This document shows, in pieces, positions 9,419 to 17,857 of a stretch of 64,000 bases of DNA. The DNA comes from Risungbinella massiliensis. GTDB lineage: Bacteria > Bacillota > Bacilli > Thermoactinomycetales > Thermoactinomycetaceae. The stretch spans positions 1,867,529-1,931,528 of the forward strand of contig NZ_LN812102.1 in NCBI RefSeq assembly GCF_000942395.1, in the 5' to 3' direction. How positions within the stretch are numbered: the stretch's first letter is position 1; each line of letters begins with the position of its first letter. Below the pieces are notes generated by a model, which did not search any database, had not been told where the DNA came from, and saw nothing but the letters and a program-made list of their open reading frames with translations. The position numbers and the translations under genes are program-made.

Positions 9419-10625
9419 TTACATCCACCTCGTCTTGATGAACTTTTGCATAAATATTCAAAGGAAGACCCCATAATTGAATAAATCCAACTGCCGCCTG
9501 ATGATCAAATGCATCCTCTGAAGTATAGGTTGCTAACTTCTCATCATAGAGGGAGTACTTAGACTCTCTACCTGTAACAATCGCCTGCCCTTTGAAAAGC
9601 TTAATCCGCACATCGCCAGAGACATACTTCTGTGTCTCCTCCACAAACTGATCCAATGCTTTTTTGAGTGGAGAGAACCAGAGACCTTCATAAACCATCT
9701 CTGCCCATTTTTGTTCGATAATTGGTTTGAACTTAGCAACATCTCTGGAGAGCGTAATATGTTCTAAGCTTTGATGAGCTTTAATTAACGTCATTGCTGC
9801 AGGGCACTCGTAAACTTCCCGTGACTTGATTCCGATAAGACGATTTTCTACGTGATCAATTCTCCCAATCCCATGTTTGCCTGCCAGTTTATTTAACTTT
9901 GCGATCAACATAGGAAGAGGCATCTGTTCCCCATTCAGGGCAGCCGGGATTCCCTTCTCAAAAGCGATGATAATCTCTTCTGCTTCCTCTGGTGCCTGTT
10001 CAATAGAAGATGTCAATTCATAAGCTCCTGCAGGTGGCTCGGTCCAAGGATTTTCTAAAACTCCACACTCACAGCTACGTCCCCAAAGATTCTGATCTAC
10101 ACTATATGGGTTATCTAAATCTACTGGAATCGAAATTCCATTTTCTTGAGCGTATTGAATCTCCTCATCACGGCTCATTGCCCATTCCCGAACAGGAGCG
10201 ACTACTTTCAATTCAGGTGCTAATGCCTGTACTGATAGGTCAAAGCGAACTTGGTCGTTTCCTTTTCCGGTACAACCATGTGCGACTGCAACTGCTCCTT
10301 CTGCTCTCGCTACTTGAACGAGAATCTTGGAGATCAATGGACGTGATAGCGCGGAGACAAGTGGATAAACCCCTTCATATAGAGCATTTGTTTTGAGGGC
10401 TGGTGCCAAAAATTCTTTGGCATACCATTCTTTCGCATCAAGTACCAGCGAGCGAACTGCTCCAATGTCCAACGCTTTTTGCTGTACATGAGCGAGATCT
10501 TTCCCTTCCCCAACATCTAATGCTACTGCAATCACATCATAGTTATATTTATCTTGTAACCATTTAATTGCAACGGAAGTATCCAAACCTCCAGAATATG
10601 CTAGAACTATTTTTTGCTTTTCCAT
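9366..10625 (-). CDS. argG: Argininosuccinate synthase
   Basis: 419 residues, slightly longer than the usual 400 or so because the C-terminus runs on past the argH start. It joins citrulline and aspartate using ATP. The N-type ATP pyrophosphatase loop is [23 protein letters not shown] and [13 protein letters not shown] are also conserved. First gene of an argG-argH operon. An ArgR-like palindrome overlaps its probable promoter (10655-10674), so arginine repression is expected. Start ATG with AAGGGGCG upstream. Confidence 0.97.
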   Translation of the reverse strand: MEKQKIVLAYSGGLDTSVAIKWLQDKYNYDVIAVALDVGEGKDLAHVQQKALDIGAVRSLVLDAKEWYAKEFLAPALKTNALYEGVYPLVSALSRPLISKILVQVARAEGAVAVAHGCTGKGNDQVRFDLSVQALAPELKVVAPVREWAMSRDEEIQYAQENGISIPVDLDNPYSVDQNLWGRSCECGVLENPWTEPPAGAYELTSSIEQAPEEAEEIIIAFEKGIPAALNGEQMPLPMLIAKLNKLAGKHGIGRIDHVENRLIGIKSREVYECPAAMTLIKAHQSLEHITLSRDVAKFKPIIEQKWAEMVYEGLWFSPLKKALDQFVEETQKYVSGDVRIKLFKGQAIVTGRESKYSLYDEKLATYTSEDAFDHQAAVGFIQLWGLPLNIYAKVHQDEVDVNEAVERALYQTDTTISG

Positions 10626-10654
10626 TTTTATCGCCCCTTACTAAAAATACAATA

Positions 10655-10674
10655 TGATGTATTATTATACATCA
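10655..10674 (-). promoter_or_regulatory. ArgR/AhrC-like operator over the argG promoter
   Basis: The palindrome has 8-bp arms (TGATGTAT...ATACATCA) around a 4-base centre, close to the ARG-box pattern TGnATwwwwATnCA. It covers a TATAAT -10 (10669-10664 on the minus strand); 18 bases upstream is a weak -35, TGTGCA (10693-10688). The half-site is TGTAT rather than the commoner TGAAT, so the assignment is inference. Confidence 0.6.
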
Positions 10675-10898
10675 AGATGTAGCGAAATGCACACTTTTTT
10701 GTACCATTATTCTTTTTCGGCAAAGATATAATAAAGAAGAAATTTTTTAGATACTCTTGAGCAAACAATTTAATATAGAAGAGACGTGTCTTTTCATCTC
10801 TATGTGCTTTTTCAGGATTCATCATTATTCATTTCAAATGATAGCTTGATCCGAAGTATTTTACGCAAATTATAGCAGCAAAAAAAGGACGTGACATC

Positions 10899-11861
10899 TT
10901 GATTCGTGTGCTTGCCTACACCAAAGAAAAAACAATCGTAACAGATCTAACTGTTCATGAACTTTTACAAGAAATCGATCGTTATCTTTGGTATTGGGTT
11001 GATTTCGAAAAACCAACAAATGAAGAGAAGCAAATACTATCAGACAAATTTCAATTCCATTCTTTGGCATTAAAAGATTGTTTTCATTACCTACAACGTC
11101 CCAAGCTAGATCATTATGATGATTATCATTTCTTAGTATTGAATTCCTTCCAAAGCAACACGTTAAAACCTCTTGAGATTGACATATTTACTGGTCAAAA
11201 TTTTGTCGTTAGTTTTCACTATCATCAGCATGTTGCCATAGATCAAGTCTGGGAGCGCGTCGTAAAAGGAAATGCTCCTTTAGAACAAGGTATTCATTTC
11301 ATTTTGTACAAAATTCTTGATAAATTAGTTGACTCATTCTTTCCAATCGCACAACAATGTGAAGATAAGTTAACACATCTTGAGACCCGTCCTCTTAACT
11401 CTCAAATGTCTAATCAATTGGATCAGGTTTTTCAAGTGCGAAAAGACCTATTGAAATTACGGCATATTATTTGGCCAATGAGAGATCTGATTTATCGCAT
11501 TATCTCCTCCCATCACATAGCTCATGATGATGAACTAAAACGATATATGTTGGATATCCAAGATCATATCCACAAACTTTCTAGTATGATCGATTCTAGC
11601 CGAGAAATGGCTTCAGACATTCGAGATAATTACATCTCTCTCAACTCCAATCGGATGAATGCGGTAATGATGCGTTTAACGCTAATCGCTACCATCTTCA
11701 TGCCACTTACCTTCGTCGCTGGAGTCTATGGGATGAATTTTGAAAATATGCCCGAACTCAAAAACCCATTTGGGTATTTTATCGTACTTGGTATCATGGT
11801 AATTGTAGCAGTCCTGATGTATATCGAATTCCGAAAGAAGGGCTGGTTTAATCAAGAATGA
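10899..11861 (+). CDS. corA: CorA-family divalent cation transporter
   Basis: 320 residues. A cytoplasmic N-terminal domain (about 1-255, with a long helix near 195-255) precedes two C-terminal TM segments (about 262-282 and 294-313). The family signature YGMNFENMPE is in the loop after TM1. CorA proteins import Mg2+ and sometimes Co2+ or Ni2+ as pentamers. TTG start at 10899 with AAGGACG eight bases upstream; the nearby GTG runs into a stop. Divergent from argG and overlapping the next gene by four bases (ATGA). Confidence 0.92.
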   Translation: MIRVLAYTKEKTIVTDLTVHELLQEIDRYLWYWVDFEKPTNEEKQILSDKFQFHSLALKDCFHYLQRPKLDHYDDYHFLVLNSFQSNTLKPLEIDIFTGQNFVVSFHYHQHVAIDQVWERVVKGNAPLEQGIHFILYKILDKLVDSFFPIAQQCEDKLTHLETRPLNSQMSNQLDQVFQVRKDLLKLRHIIWPMRDLIYRIISSHHIAHDDELKRYMLDIQDHIHKLSSMIDSSREMASDIRDNYISLNSNRMNAVMMRLTLIATIFMPLTFVAGVYGMNFENMPELKNPFGYFIVLGIMVIVAVLMYIEFRKKGWFNQE

Positions 11862-12721
11862 GATCGATTGTATCTTCCTTAATCTGTATTAGCTGTTTCG
11901 TTTGGCTTACGGGCTGCCAAGATGTATCTTCTGAGTCCGTACCTAAACCAATCCCTACTGATTCAAAAACAACTCCAACCACTAACAGTCATCCTCTTCC
12001 CTCTAGTGAGGAATGGAAAAGGAAGCTAGAGAACACATCCCCTATGAAACCACAACAATGGGGGGAAAAAGTGACAGGAGTGCTCACCAAACTTCCTACC
12101 CAAGAAAAACAAGTAGCTTTAACCCTCGATGCATGTGGTGGACCTCATGGTAGCGGATATGATCAAGAACTTATTGATTATTTAAGACAAGAAAAGATTC
12201 CTGCAACACTCTTTGTAAATTCCCGTTGGATCAAAGCAAACGAGTCACTTTTTCTCGAATTAGCTCGTGACCCACTATTTGAAATAGCGAATCACGGGAC
12301 AGAGCATCGCCCGCTCTCAGTCAATGGACGTAGTATATATGGAATTAGCGGTACCACTGATCCTAAACATATCATCGATGAAGTGTGGGAAAATCATCTC
12401 CTTATCACCCGCTTGACGGGAAAAGAACCACGATTTTTCCGATCTGGCACTGCCTATTATGACGAGATCGCAGTACAACTAGTTGAACAAATGGGAGAAA
12501 AAGTGACTCATTTTGATGTGATCGGGGATGCTGGAGCGACTTTTTCCGCAGACCAAGTACATCATGCAATGAAGCGAGTAAAATCTGGCTCCATCGTCAT
12601 CCTACATATGAATCAACCTCAATCTGGCACAGCTGAGGGACTTAAAAAGGCTATACCCGAACTGAAAAAGAAAGGATTCCAATTCGTAAAACTAGAGGAT
12701 TCCGTTACTTCGAATTCATAA
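11858..12721 (+). CDS. Polysaccharide deacetylase (CE4/NodB) lipoprotein, variant motif
   Basis: 287 residues. The signal peptide ends in lipobox LTGC (Cys about 21). A Thr/Ser/Pro-rich linker (about 22-60) leads to a NodB-homology domain. Motif 1 reads TLDACGG in place of TFDDG: the first Asp (base) is kept but the second is Ala. Motif 2 is HGTEH (metal His pair), motif 3 RSGTAYYD and the late motif VILHMN. The expected role is removing acetyl groups from wall or surface polysaccharide outside the cell. The DACGG variant occurs in a subgroup of these proteins, so activity is plausible but its substrate is unknown. It is coupled to corA by an ATGA overlap. Confidence 0.85.
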   Translation: MRSIVSSLICISCFVWLTGCQDVSSESVPKPIPTDSKTTPTTNSHPLPSSEEWKRKLENTSPMKPQQWGEKVTGVLTKLPTQEKQVALTLDACGGPHGSGYDQELIDYLRQEKIPATLFVNSRWIKANESLFLELARDPLFEIANHGTEHRPLSVNGRSIYGISGTTDPKHIIDEVWENHLLITRLTGKEPRFFRSGTAYYDEIAVQLVEQMGEKVTHFDVIGDAGATFSADQVHHAMKRVKSGSIVILHMNQPQSGTAEGLKKAIPELKKKGFQFVKLEDSVTSNS

Positions 12722-12748
12722 GAGCTGTACTGGTTCATGACAAAATCA

Positions 12749-12780
12749 TAAAAAAGACCTCTATCGAAGAGGTCTTTTTT
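12749..12780. terminator. Bidirectional intrinsic terminator
   Basis: AAAAAGACCTCT pairs with AGAGGTCTTTTT around ATCGA. It serves the deacetylase gene on the plus strand and the convergent gene ending at 12792. Confidence 0.9.
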
Positions 12781-12791
12781 ATCTAACTCTA

Positions 12792-13241
12792 CTAATTAGT
12801 AGGTTCAGCATAGTAGATATATGTTTTTCGGTTCTCATCTACTTCGGAAGACGTTTTCACCCACTCCGTCTCCCCAAGTTGATAAAAATCACTTGCCAAA
12901 TGCAAAAGTGCATCTTTCGGATCCGTATAGATATACTCTTTTACAATGGGATGTTCCTTTTGCCCTTCATGAAAGTGGCGAAACTCTACCTTTATTCCAT
13001 TCCAACTTTGTTCAAACACGTAGACCGGATCTTCGCCACTCTCTTCTTCATCTAGCTCAACGTATATTACATAGCATTCCTTTTCCATAGAAGTGCTACG
13101 TAACTGATACACATTTCGGTCCCGAACCCAATAATCACAGTGGAGACGTAATAAAATCTCTTCTAGTTTTATCCCTTTATAATGTGAAAGGACTGGGTAC
13201 TCCTCATCATCAGCTGTTAATAATCGATACTCTAGGAACAT
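12792..13241 (-). CDS. Acidic protein of unknown function in the ATP-grasp cassette
   Basis: 149 residues, cytoplasmic (no signal peptide or TM segment) and rich in Glu/Asp and Tyr. I do not recognise a family. The ATG at 13241 is preferred to a GTG five codons upstream because AAGGAG lies just before it; that GTG also overlaps the end of the ATP-grasp gene. The arrangement (lipoprotein, ATP-grasp ligase, this gene, with near-zero spacing) suggests it works with the ligase, perhaps as substrate, partner or regulator. That is inference only. Confidence 0.75.
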   Translation of the reverse strand: MFLEYRLLTADDEEYPVLSHYKGIKLEEILLRLHCDYWVRDRNVYQLRSTSMEKECYVIYVELDEEESGEDPVYVFEQSWNGIKVEFRHFHEGQKEHPIVKEYIYTDPKDALLHLASDFYQLGETEWVKTSSEVDENRKTYIYYAEPTN

Positions 13242-13252
13242 TTTCGTCTCCT

Positions 13253-14527
13253 TCACATACTAATAGGTAAGAAATATGATTCATTTCCTGTGATAGCTCC
13301 ACCTACTCTAGTAACAATCGCAGAAGCTTGACCATTTATTAAAAAAGATCCCCATAAAAGTCTGCCATGGTACTCACCTTGAAGAGTCATTGTAGAAATT
13401 GCCTCTAGCTCTACTGCCTCTTGATATACCATTTGTTGTTGCCAATAGAGCGTTCCGTTATCTTTTGCTAGCAATTCACCATCCGAACCAAAAATGGCTA
13501 CTGCTCCTCCTTCTCTTCCAAAAAAAGGCTTTTGGACGAAAGGAGTCCGTTTAGAAGAAAAATGGTTCTCTAAATAAGTAGGTAAGAGATAAGTGCGAAT
13601 AATTTCATGCTCTTCGGGAAGATAAAAATCTCCTTGCTCTGATATACTCCAAATCAGAGCTTGAAATGCTTTGGTCTGAGCTAGAAAAGCGGAAGGTGGA
13701 TTAATAATTCCTAATTTCTTTTTAGCAACTGTATCCAATACTTTGCTACCAAAAAGAAAACCATCTGACGTTTGATCCTTAGCCAAATACTCCAACGCAT
13801 GGAGACGATACCAAATGTCTACCTGCTCATAGTCATTTTGTGCTGGGTTCCAAGCGTAGAGAGTTTCTGTATCTGGGTGAAGAGCTAGCTGATCGATCGG
13901 AACAAAACGTCCAGATAGCCCTGACTGTTGAAGTAAGTATTTGGTCGTACCAGCATCTTCACGATGCCAACCGAGAGAAGAAAATACGATATGGTCTGTA
14001 ATATAGCCTAACTTAGTATAAACTGATATGAGATCATGAAATGCCTCTGTAATCTTCTTCGATTCTCCTGCGTTGGGATCTTCCAAGCCAAAGAAATCAC
14101 AAACTTTTCCATTCACATAAAAAGCTTCCACTAGACTGGTTGGGGTATCACTATTGAACTCTAATACTTTTAATCCATTTGGTGTATTGGCGAAGTCAAA
14201 TCTTCCTATAGCTGTTGTGTGACAATAGGGAAGATGTAAACGGATCGCTCCCCAAGTTTCTTTTGGAATGCCTAGTTCCTCTAATAGTTCATCTGATCCA
14301 CTACGTACTACCTCAATTGTCTTATGAAAGATCGCACCTAATGCCTCTGTTGCGAACTGAATCTCCTCTTTCAAAGTGGCTGACAATTGATAGACAGAAG
14401 CTAGTGCATACTCTTCTTTAGGAAAGAGATCCCAGTTAAAAATCCCCTCTTCGCGGATTCCTTGGTATAATGTTTGTCTTTGTTGTTGATAGATGGTAGG
14501 ACTATGAAAAGACCTCCGAAACTTCAT
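13253..14527 (-). CDS. Glutathionylspermidine synthase-like ATP-grasp ligase (YgiC/YjfC type)
   Basis: 424 residues matching the GSP_synth family (PF03738 type). Visible family blocks are AIGRFDFANTPNGLKVLEFN and SDTPTSLVEAF near the N-terminus, the ATP-grasp loop KPFFGREGG (about 345) and the closing LLWGSFLINGQASAIVTRVG. Family members form amide bonds between a carboxylate and an amine. The amidase domain of true E. coli GspS is absent, as in YgiC, so glutathione or spermidine need not be the substrate. The start ATG overlaps the stop of the upstream lipoprotein gene (TAATG). Confidence 0.85.
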   Translation of the reverse strand: MKFRRSFHSPTIYQQQRQTLYQGIREEGIFNWDLFPKEEYALASVYQLSATLKEEIQFATEALGAIFHKTIEVVRSGSDELLEELGIPKETWGAIRLHLPYCHTTAIGRFDFANTPNGLKVLEFNSDTPTSLVEAFYVNGKVCDFFGLEDPNAGESKKITEAFHDLISVYTKLGYITDHIVFSSLGWHREDAGTTKYLLQQSGLSGRFVPIDQLALHPDTETLYAWNPAQNDYEQVDIWYRLHALEYLAKDQTSDGFLFGSKVLDTVAKKKLGIINPPSAFLAQTKAFQALIWSISEQGDFYLPEEHEIIRTYLLPTYLENHFSSKRTPFVQKPFFGREGGAVAIFGSDGELLAKDNGTLYWQQQMVYQEAVELEAISTMTLQGEYHGRLLWGSFLINGQASAIVTRVGGAITGNESYFLPISM

Positions 14528-14757
14528 TAACTAGAGCTTCCTGAAGATACGTAACTATCATTCTTGATATAAGCTACTGTCTTACCATCTACTACTACAT
14601 AGGAATCTTTGTCATAGTAGCTACCATCATCATCACACATTCCATCCTTGTTATCATCATAACAAAGCTCAATATCATCATCTGCACACCCTGCGAGTGG
14701 AACCATTAAGGCTACAGAAGCAAAAAGAGTTAGGAGTTTTTTTGTTTTTTTCTCCAT
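14527..14757 (-). CDS. Small Asp-rich lipoprotein, YgiB-like partner of the ATP-grasp gene
   Basis: 76 residues. The signal peptide ends in LAGC (Cys 24). The mature part is a run of acidic residues resembling a calcium-binding loop (DDNKDGMCDDDGS), then VVVDGKTVAYIK and a Ser/Gly tail (VSSGSSS). Two further Cys lie in the acidic part. In E. coli, ygiC (same ATP-grasp family) sits beside ygiB, which also encodes a small secreted Asp-containing protein, so the pairing here looks like a Firmicute counterpart. Whether the tail or acidic loop is a substrate of the ligase is speculation. Confidence 0.8.
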   Translation of the reverse strand: MEKKTKKLLTLFASVALMVPLAGCADDDIELCYDDNKDGMCDDDGSYYDKDSYVVVDGKTVAYIKNDSYVSSGSSS

Positions 14758-14859
14758 ATCTATCCCCCTAGATGCAATAAAATCAAACCAATATATATAG
14801 GTTATATACTAAATAATACTGAAAAACAATAAATCCAAAATATTATGTCTAATAAATTT

Positions 14860-14880
14860 AGGCGAGGATTCCCCCGCCTT
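14860..14880 (-). terminator. Probable terminator after the TerC gene
   Basis: Short GC-rich hairpin (AGGCG with CGCCT) with a weak T-rich tail on the minus strand. Confidence 0.5.
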
Positions 14881-14894
14881 TTGATCTTAGTAAC

Positions 14895-15587
14895 TTAACT
14901 AGAAGTATTAGGAGTTGTTTTTTTTTGCTTTACGAGATATCCAGCAGCGATGACTAAAATAACTGCTACTACTTCAAATCCGTATTTTACAATTGGATCT
15001 TCAAAGAACGGTGCAAGGAATTTCTCTTTTACGATCATTTTCGCTGCAGTATAAGCTAGAACACCAGAACCAATATAGATAATGATTGGGTATTTTTCTA
15101 TCAATTTAATAAAGAGTGTACTACCCCAAACAATAATCGGTACGCTAATCAATAAACCAATAATTACTAGAACATAGTCCCCATGAGCAGCACCTGCAAC
15201 TGCTAAAACATTGTCTAGTCCCATAACAGTATCTGCAATTACAATCGTACGAACTGCTGCCCAAAAGTTCGGAGCGGCATCTACATCGTGATCTTTTTCT
15301 TCAACTAAGAGTTTAAAGGCGATCCAGAGAAGAATCAGTCCCCCTGCAACTAATAGACCAGGTATTTGTAGTAAATATACCACTACTAGAGTAGCCAATA
15401 TACGCATTACAATGGCTCCACCAGTACCATAGAAGATAACCTTTTTCTGAACATCTGCTGGCAAATTACGTGCAGACATACCAATTACGATGGCATTGTC
15501 TCCTGCAAGTACCAAATCAATGATAATAATCGAAAGAAGTGCGGACCAAAAATCAGGTGAACTAATAGAATTCAGTATGGCTTCCAA
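14895..15587 (-). CDS. TerC-family membrane protein (YjbE/YkoY-like), probable Mn2+ exporter
   Basis: 230 residues with about seven TM segments. The two inverted-repeat family motifs are DLVLAGDNAIVIGMSA (about 22-37) and DTVMGLDNVLAVA (about 118-130); their Asp residues are thought to bind metal. Bacillus TerC homologues (MeeF, MeeY) export Mn2+ and metallate secreted enzymes. A yybP-ykoY Mn2+ riboswitch directly upstream supports the metal assignment. TTG start at 15587 with GAGGAA upstream; no in-frame ATG fits better. Confidence 0.92.
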   Translation of the reverse strand: MEAILNSISSPDFWSALLSIIIIDLVLAGDNAIVIGMSARNLPADVQKKVIFYGTGGAIVMRILATLVVVYLLQIPGLLVAGGLILLWIAFKLLVEEKDHDVDAAPNFWAAVRTIVIADTVMGLDNVLAVAGAAHGDYVLVIIGLLISVPIIVWGSTLFIKLIEKYPIIIYIGSGVLAYTAAKMIVKEKFLAPFFEDPIVKYGFEVVAVILVIAAGYLVKQKKTTPNTSS

Positions 15588-15637
15588 AAATTCCTCATCC
15601 CTTTCTCCTGTTTAAGTTTTCTATGGGAGGTAAGCGT

Positions 15638-15689
15638 AAAAAAAGACCTTTACTTTAAGTTGATTGTACATCAACTAAAGTAAAGGTCT
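15638..15689 (-). terminator. Terminator of the yybP-ykoY riboswitch expression platform
   Basis: A long near-perfect stem (about 15644-15663 with 15670-15689) is followed on the minus strand by seven Ts. Its 5' arm begins in the conserved GAGACCTTT end of the aptamer, so aptamer closure and terminator formation compete. High Mn2+ should allow read-through into the TerC gene. Confidence 0.88.
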
Positions 15690-15773
15690 CGCTCACAACG
15701 TTAAGTTGCCCAACATAGCCGGAGTATAGGATACTCGGAATGACGACTATGATGTACAGCTACTCCCCTTTAT
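15683..15773 (-). ncRNA. yybP-ykoY manganese riboswitch aptamer
   Basis: Read on the minus strand, the element opens with AAAGGGGAGTAGCTG. It has the conserved GTCGTCATTC internal segment and CCGGCTATGTTGG, and closes with GTGAGCGAGACCTTT. These are the hallmark segments of the yybP-ykoY class, which binds Mn2+. Its position directly upstream of a TerC gene is its most common setting. Confidence 0.95.
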
Positions 15774-15825
15774 TCAGTCTCATTTTATTCATTCAGAATT
15801 ATATTGTCAATAAAATAAAAAACAT

Positions 15826-16959
15826 TTATGAAGAAGAAGTTGCTTTATTCAGTACTTCTTCAATCTCTGGGTAACCTTTCTTTTTCGCTACCATTAGAAC
15901 TGTTTCACCAGAGAAGTTTTTGAGATACAGGTCCGGCTTGTATTTCAAGAGGACTTTGGTCATCTCCATTTTTCCATTTTCCACTGCCATGATTAATGCG
16001 GACTTACCCAATGTATCTTGATCGTTCACTCTTGCTCCAGCTTGCAATAAAACTTCGGCAATCGTAATTCGGTCTTTTAGAACTGCATTCTGGAGTGGTG
16101 TTAATTTTGTTACTTTTACCTTCTCTGATTCTCGCATTTCGGTTGGTGCGCCTGTTTCATTTACGTCAACACCAGCACGGATTAACTCTTTGACGATATC
16201 CACATTTCCCTGTCGGATGGCAATTTGAAGAAGAGGATCTTGGAAGTTATCTTTTACACTAACATCGGCTTTGTTCTCGATCAATTCCTTTGTGATATCC
16301 AAGTTGTCTAGACTTACTGCACGAACAAGGGGAGAATCACCGAACTTGTTCTTATGATTGACATCTGCTTTTACCGAAATCAGATACTCTGTAACTGCTA
16401 GATGTTTACCTTGAATCGCAGCAAATAGAGGTGTCTCTCCATTTACGTCTGCCATCTGAATATCCGAATTCGCTTGTACTAGCTTCTGCACAATTTGTAA
16501 GTTACCATTTTGAGCAGCATACCAAAGAGCCGTTTTCCCATCTATATCTTTGGCTAGTACATCTGCCTTGAATTGCAATAGAGTGTTCACACTGTCTACA
16601 GAACCCTTTTCTGCCGCAAACATCAGCGCAGTTTTATTTCGATTTCCTTTTTCATTGGACTTTGCACCTTTTGTAAGAAGTAGTGCTACCATCTCATGGT
16701 CATCTAACAACACTGCTTTCATTAAGGGGGTTAAGCGTTCTTCACTCAATTTATTTGGATTCACACCACTCGTTAACAATTTCGTTACTTGTTTCATATT
16801 GCCTTCTGATACTTGAATGTACAAATTGTTTTCTTTTGCAGATAGTTTTGGTACGGGTGGTTGTGTTGATTGCTGATCTGCCGTTGTATTACAAGCTGAA
16901 ATCATAACAGATAGGGCAGTTACGACAGCAGTTCCATAGAGCCATTTTTTTGAAAGCAT
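15826..16959 (-). CDS. Ankyrin-repeat lipoprotein
   Basis: 377 residues. The signal peptide ends in lipobox ISAC (Cys about 23), followed by a Gln/Pro-rich linker and about ten ankyrin repeats to the C-terminus. Repeat cores are recognisable as TPLMKAV, TALMFAAEKG, TALWYAAQNG, TPLFAAIQGK, SPLVRAV, TPLQNAV, SALIMAVENG and TVLMVAKKKG. Ankyrin stacks bind protein, so an extracellular binding or protective role is likely, with unknown partner. The ATG at 16959 follows AGGAGGAG; an ATG eight codons upstream would place that site inside the gene. Confidence 0.9.
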   Translation of the reverse strand: MLSKKWLYGTAVVTALSVMISACNTTADQQSTQPPVPKLSAKENNLYIQVSEGNMKQVTKLLTSGVNPNKLSEERLTPLMKAVLLDDHEMVALLLTKGAKSNEKGNRNKTALMFAAEKGSVDSVNTLLQFKADVLAKDIDGKTALWYAAQNGNLQIVQKLVQANSDIQMADVNGETPLFAAIQGKHLAVTEYLISVKADVNHKNKFGDSPLVRAVSLDNLDITKELIENKADVSVKDNFQDPLLQIAIRQGNVDIVKELIRAGVDVNETGAPTEMRESEKVKVTKLTPLQNAVLKDRITIAEVLLQAGARVNDQDTLGKSALIMAVENGKMEMTKVLLKYKPDLYLKNFSGETVLMVAKKKGYPEIEEVLNKATSSS

Positions 16960-17086
16960 CGTTGCAAAACTCCTCCTGAACATCCGTAGGGTTTTATTGA
17001 AAGAAAATTTATTATCATTCCCCGAAAATCACTAAACAATACTATAATGCTTTTCTGGCAAAAAGACAAACAACGGATTCATGAAA

Positions 17087-17118
17087 AGAAAAAAGCCAGT
17101 CATAGAAAGCAACTGGCT
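17087..17118 (-). terminator. Intrinsic terminator overlapping the end of the preceding gene
   Basis: AGCCAGT (17094-17100) pairs with ACTGGCT (17112-17118) and is followed on the minus strand by six Ts. It overlaps the stop codon of the 17117-17788 gene. Confidence 0.8.
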
Positions 17119-17788
17119 ATTTAAAACGCTTGCGCCGGAATGAAGAACTAGCAGACGCTTTTTCCATTTCTTGCTCATATAAGGTTGAGTTTCGGTTGTT
17201 TCTCTGAAACTTATTAAAACCAGTAGTAGGAGATGCCTCTACCTCTTCTCCTAATTCCACATCTTGCTTGGAAGCAAGTAAGCTTTTCTTAAAGGACTTT
17301 CGGGAATCCGCTGGCGATTCCTCATGATAATCCTCTTTTAGATCAACTTCTACATTCCGTTTAGTAGAAGGATTTGGTTCATTTTTTCTTAACCAACTTG
17401 GTTGTACCGGACGATTGACGTGAGCACGAGATCTTGGTTCCATTGGTACAGAATCGTCCACCCAATCATCACCAGAATCTTCTTCTCGATCATGATGACC
17501 ATCTTTATAAACTAATTCTTGACTTTCTAGATCGCCAAGATCCGTACGTGGTGTTCGTTCAATTCGTTGCGTTTGTTGCATACGTTCCTTACGTTTATTG
17601 GTTTGCCGACGTACCTTCTCAACGGAAATCTGACCCGTAGTGCTATATTCATCTTCACCTGGGAAAAAACTATCTAGTTCTTCCAGTTCACGTTGTCGCT
17701 TTTTTCCAACCATGATGGAAATCGCAATCCATCCTGCGATTAACAACACTATTCCAACCCAGAAAATTGGTTGCGTTAATAAATCCAT
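17117..17788 (-). CDS. Single-pass membrane protein of unknown function with charged cytoplasmic tail
   Basis: 223 residues: one N-terminal TM segment (about 8-28, WVGIVLLIAGWIAISIMV), then a highly charged, low-complexity tail with Arg/Lys-rich stretches (about 60-85) and acidic stretches (about 90-115). The positive residues after the TM predict an N-out, C-in topology. I do not recognise a family and the tail is probably disordered. It lies alone between the crotonase gene and the ankyrin lipoprotein gene. Confidence 0.75.
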   Translation of the reverse strand: MDLLTQPIFWVGIVLLIAGWIAISIMVGKKRQRELEELDSFFPGEDEYSTTGQISVEKVRRQTNKRKERMQQTQRIERTPRTDLGDLESQELVYKDGHHDREEDSGDDWVDDSVPMEPRSRAHVNRPVQPSWLRKNEPNPSTKRNVEVDLKEDYHEESPADSRKSFKKSLLASKQDVELGEEVEASPTTGFNKFQRNNRNSTLYEQEMEKASASSSFRRKRFK

Positions 17789-17857
17789 TAGGGTATCGTT
17801 CCTTCCTGGCTTTATTTCCTAGGAAATAGGAAAGATAGAAGACTGATTAAGGCACCT

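Noticed and set aside
10628-10825. 65-codon minus-strand frame upstream of argG
   Set aside because: It runs through the argG promoter and operator and encodes low-complexity residues; it is leader sequence read by chance.
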